Shown piece after piece: positions 61,714 to 64,000 of a DNA stretch of 64,000 nucleotides (its first letter is position 1; each line of letters opens with the position of its first letter). The stretch spans positions 4,744,001 through 4,808,000 of the forward strand of contig NZ_CP040297.1 in the NCBI RefSeq assembly GCF_013393945.1, in the 5' to 3' direction. This DNA is from Nostoc sp. TCL26-01 (GTDB taxonomy: Bacteria; Cyanobacteriota; Cyanobacteriia; Cyanobacteriales; Nostocaceae). The translations under genes and the position numbers were made by a program. Below the pieces are notes generated by a model. That model had not been told where the DNA came from. It did not search any database and saw only the letters and a program-made list of their open reading frames with translations.

Positions 61714-61800
61714 GTGGGTTGGAAAGCAATTGCTCGTTCTGAGACGGGGACGAGTCATCTAAATCAAGGGATACCTTTAAGGAAAAACATAATGGAATAA
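61714..61800 (+). pseudogene. N-terminal remnant of a PP2C-type phosphatase
   Basis: From GTG at 61714 the frame reads MGWKAIARSETGTSHLNQGI and stops at 61800 after 28 codons. The W-K-x-I-A-R-S-x-x-G-T-S-H opening is how PP2C proteins of the TerY-P group start, just before the Cys-Gln-Asp segment. It follows the VWA gene by 20 bp, exactly where that phosphatase is expected. The rest of the phosphatase and the kinase are absent; sequence after the stop belongs to an unrelated AT-rich ORF. Confidence 0.6.
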
Positions 61801-61847
61801 CAGGTAAGATATATCCCGTTTTTCTTCTGGGTAGCACTGTTAATAAA

Positions 61848-62231
61848 TTGAAAGAAAATAGTAGAAATATTCCTTGGTTTGGGTTAGCATTTATGAGTTT
61901 ATTATATGTAATACCAGGATTTGCTACGGTAAACTGTACAAGTAATGTAATTAGTATAAGTCAATCATATTCGACTTTTCTACTTATATCTTTATTTTTA
62001 GCATTTTTACCAAATTCTTTTTATGAAACTACTGTTAAATTTGAAATTAATGGTAATGCCGTTCACCTATTTTATTTCTTCCTTTTTCAGCAGATAATCG
62101 CTCTTCCTTATTTTTATACAAAAGCAAAATTAAATAAATCTTTTAGCAGATGGCATCAGTTTTTAATTACATTCAGTACATCACCATTAGGTTTGTTTTT
62201 AGGATGGTTTATTTATAAAATATCTCATTAG
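61848..62231 (+). CDS. Putative membrane protein, 127 aa
   Basis: Not recognised. Four hydrophobic segments (WFGLAFMSLLYVIPGFA, FLLISLFLAFLPN, LFYFFLFQQIIALPYF, LITFSTSPLGLFLGWFIYK) suggest an integral membrane protein. The only early start is TTG at 61848; an ATG at 61893 would shorten it by 15 codons. It is much more AT-rich than the VWA gene before it, as expected for acquired DNA. It lies where the rest of a TerY-P cluster would have been. Confidence 0.5.
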   Translation: MKENSRNIPWFGLAFMSLLYVIPGFATVNCTSNVISISQSYSTFLLISLFLAFLPNSFYETTVKFEINGNAVHLFYFFLFQQIIALPYFYTKAKLNKSFSRWHQFLITFSTSPLGLFLGWFIYKISH

Positions 62232-62288
62232 TTAATGATGATTTTTTTACTATCAACTAATAGTTCATTCAAATTACCCTTTACACAA

Positions 62289-62732
62289 TTAAAATATAGT
62301 CCAATCTTCTAAACGTAAATTAGGGACTTTTTTAAAATCCCTGTGGTTGCGGGTTACTAAAATCCCATTCACTGACAGCGTAATTGCTGCAATACGTAAA
62401 TCTTGTGTACCGATATGTTTAAGCTTTTGAAGAACTAAAATTTGATATTTTTCATAAGTATTCTTATCAAAATGCAATATTTGAATATTCTTAAAAAACT
62501 CTATTTCATCTGTTAAACCTTTATAAGCCCATACTAATTTGCTGTTAACTTTAAAGGGTTCATTATTGCTATTGTTGACTGCTTTGAGCCATCCTTTAAT
62601 TTTCTCCTCCAATGTAATCACAGTGACAGCTATACTTTCAGGGCGTTTTTGTCTTATGTGCTGGATTAATACAGGATGAGAATTTTGTAAAAGCGTTACA
62701 TGATCGGTATCTAAAATATATAGTTGACTCAC
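62289..62732 (-). CDS. PIN-domain ribonuclease toxin (VapC/FitB type)
   Basis: 147 residues. PIN acidic residues: Asp8 and Asp10 in YILDTDHV, Glu in VITLEEKIKGW, Asp in GTQDLRIAA, and TRNHRDFKKVPNLRLEDW at the end, which is very typical. Expected to cleave RNA when free. Its start overlaps the preceding gene's stop by one base, so the two are co-translated as antitoxin then toxin. Confidence 0.92.
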   Translation of the reverse strand: MSQLYILDTDHVTLLQNSHPVLIQHIRQKRPESIAVTVITLEEKIKGWLKAVNNSNNEPFKVNSKLVWAYKGLTDEIEFFKNIQILHFDKNTYEKYQILVLQKLKHIGTQDLRIAAITLSVNGILVTRNHRDFKKVPNLRLEDWTIF

Positions 62733-63232
62733 TATAAATTATTCTCCTCATCATTTGTTGTAAATACGCCTTGATTACGTTGAATCAAATAGACAACTTT
62801 TGCAACATTATCTACATGGTCTATATTTGTTTTCCATCCTGATTTTTCAAATCCTTGATTGATTTCATTAATAAACTTTGCATTACTTTCTTCTACTTGT
62901 GCATCAATTTCATTGCGTTCTTCTTCTATATAAGCAATTACCTCATTAAAAAGCGGATTATCCTTGTGCATACCCGCAAATTTTAGCCAAGGATTTGGTG
63001 ATTGGGAAGCTTCAGCTTCAACTTCCAACGTTAAAATCTTGGCGCTTTCTAATCGATTCTGTAAACTTTGGCTAAGTTTTTCTATCGCTTCTTTTTCTGT
63101 ATTGCCTAAACCTTGGCAGTCTGGTAAACCTATTAATGTTGCCTTGACTGTGCTGTTTGGTTGGTTTTCAATCAGCACATCGTAAGTTAACTTGGGGATA
63201 TTATTAGCGGAAGTTTTGAAAGTTAAATTCAT
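62732..63232 (-). CDS. Antitoxin with HicB-like N-terminal domain
   Basis: 166 residues. The N-terminal part (VLIENQPNSTVKATLIGLPD, GLGNTEKEAIEKLSQSL) is a HicB-like fold, which usually accompanies a HicA double-stranded-RNA-binding toxin. The C-terminal half (WLKFAGMHKDNPLFNEVIAY, then EERNEIDAQ) has the W-x-K-F-x-G-M-x-x-D-N-P-x-F segment seen in antitoxins of PIN toxins. It is thus a HicB-like scaffold used with a PIN partner, encoded directly downstream. Confidence 0.85.
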   Translation of the reverse strand: MNLTFKTSANNIPKLTYDVLIENQPNSTVKATLIGLPDCQGLGNTEKEAIEKLSQSLQNRLESAKILTLEVEAEASQSPNPWLKFAGMHKDNPLFNEVIAYIEEERNEIDAQVEESNAKFINEINQGFEKSGWKTNIDHVDNVAKVVYLIQRNQGVFTTNDEENNL

Positions 63233-63614
63233 AACAGTTTTAGCTTGGGAATTTTATATTGATTATAACTTGGCAATAGAATGATTTATTAACGCTGAGT
63301 TTTAATGGTCATTTAGAACTAAAGTGCTTACTACGAACTTGGATATTGTTTTAAAAGTTCTAACGCACGCATAAGAAGCTGTGTATCTACACTGACAACC
63401 TTAATATTATCTATTAGTCGTGTCGATCCAGTAGGGTGCTTTAGCGAAAAATCGCTCATCTTGCTCGTTCCTTCTCTATGACAGGCTACGCGGTTTATCG
63501 GCGGTTAATTTTTTCCAAATTTATTGCAAAAAAATCAATTTACGCGATCGCTCTCTTTCCGTAGACATAGTTGATATTCCAACAGGTTCATCAAACTTAA
63601 ACACGCAATAGCCA
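63233..63614. other. Region with a PIN gene fragment
   Basis: Apart from the fragment at 63331-63459 and a HIP1-containing stretch near 63545, nothing is recognised. Confidence 0.5.
63331..63459 (-). pseudogene. Possible PIN-domain fragment, 42 codons
   Basis: The minus strand reads MSDFSLKHPTGSTRLIDNIK, then VVSVDTQLLMRALELLKQYP and stops. The last part resembles the helix of PIN proteins just before their S-x-W/Y-D-A motif (R-A-L-E-L-L-x-x-Y), which is cut off by the stop. Likely a decayed toxin piece; alternatively a chance frame. Confidence 0.3.
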
Positions 63615-64000
63615 TTATTCTTTTTCTTCAAAATTAACATCTTGATAAATATCAACTAAAGTAATTTCAAAATCAAGATGTTGTAATTTGACAATATCAT
63701 TTTCAGATTTATATTCTCTAAAAATCCATTCTGCCTCATTAGTTTTGCTATAGTGCATTACCTGATATTGATTTTGTTCCACTAAAACATATTCTTTAAA
63801 CTGGGGAATAGAACGATAAAAAGTAAACTTATCACCTTGATCATAATTTTTTGTAAACTTAGATAAAACCTCAACAATTAACAAAGGATTTGTAATAGTA
63901 GTGTTATTTATACCTGTATAACTAGCCTTACCATCAGTTACAATCACGTCAGGATAAGTATATTCTTTAAATTGTGGAATCCATAAACGCATATCTCCCA
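63615..64000 (-). CDS. Uma2 family (DUF820) nuclease-like protein, 5' end beyond the window
   Basis: The frame continues upstream of the Met at 63992 to the window edge (GDMRLWIPQ), and Uma2 proteins are about 190 residues, so the first third is missing. Seen: the catalytic core MRLWIPQFKEYTYPDVIVTDG, LLIVEVLSKFTKNYDQGDKF, the Tyr-Arg-x-I-P segment and EYVLVEQNQYQV. Asp in YPDV and the E-V-L/S-K pattern are the PD-(D/E)XK-type residues. Cyanobacteria have dozens of these genes; their role is unknown. Confidence 0.92.
   Translation of the reverse strand, partial: GDMRLWIPQFKEYTYPDVIVTDGKASYTGINNTTITNPLLIVEVLSKFTKNYDQGDKFTFYRSIPQFKEYVLVEQNQYQVMHYSKTNEAEWIFREYKSENDIVKLQHLDFEITLVDIYQDVNFEEKE

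Noticed and set aside
1..64000. tRNA or rRNA genes
   Set aside because: Reading the gaps showed no recognisable tRNA arms or conserved rRNA segments; a covariance search could not be run.

Overview
The window looks like chromosome of a filamentous heterocyst-forming cyanobacterium of the Nostoc/Anabaena/Trichormus group. Seen directly: very many HIP1 octamers (GCGATCGC), long runs of heptameric short tandem repeats (STRRs such as TGACTAA, GTCAATA, GTCATTA), a PatA-like regulator, a XisH/XisI pair, and an ATP synthase cluster with two b-type subunits and no beta/epsilon genes, which is the cyanobacterial layout. No rRNA, tRNA or CRISPR array was recognised.

Layout. 1-2.6 kb: the 5' part of a TonB-dependent siderophore receptor and an AraC/PchR-type regulator, with a perfect 21-bp tandem repeat between them. 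3.1-10.4 kb: a five-gene chemotaxis-like operon (PatA-like regulator, CheY, CheW, MCP, CheA). 10.8-14.6 kb: a likely peptidoglycan-recycling group (amino-sugar kinase, AmpG-like permease, MltA lytic transglycosylase). 14.7-20.7 kb: a DUF72 protein, an alpha/beta hydrolase with an altered nucleophile, a long repeat-rich stretch with one overlooked small membrane ORF, an SGNH hydrolase and rpe. 20.9-24.2 kb: a secreted subtilase-like protein followed by a lipoprotein serpin. 24.6-27.1 kb: small hypothetical, FMN reductase, MgtC-like protein. 27.3-37.4 kb: a NACHT-HEAT NTPase, a single-TM protein, a response regulator, a 1277-residue phosphorelay kinase carrying its own OmpR-type regulator, and a universal stress protein.

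37.7-51.2 kb is accessory: GNAT, pentapeptide protein, DUF433/DUF5615 toxin-antitoxin pair, TPR protein, an LRR-Roc-COR-TIR protein, a CBM20-SGNH-DUF1796 fusion, an HNH protein, and a Phd/ParE pair whose toxin gene is broken by a 31-bp repeat insertion. 51.3-57.5 kb (minus strand): atpI-atpB-atpE-b'-b-delta-alpha-gamma, ending in a good hairpin terminator. 58-64 kb: methyltransferase, a possible immunity-like protein, XisI/XisH, a TerY-like VWA protein followed by a 28-codon remnant of a PP2C phosphatase, a PIN toxin with a HicB-like partner, a PIN fragment and a partial Uma2 nuclease.

The most striking theme is small non-autonomous repeats reshaping genes: two terminal-inverted-repeat families (two copies each), nested hairpin elements, a composite STRR element in three copies, STRRs that supply stop codons or a start codon, and an insertion that wrecks a toxin. 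Candidate conflict/defence proteins are the NACHT-HEAT protein with its membrane neighbour and the Roco-TIR protein; neither is proven as a defence system here.
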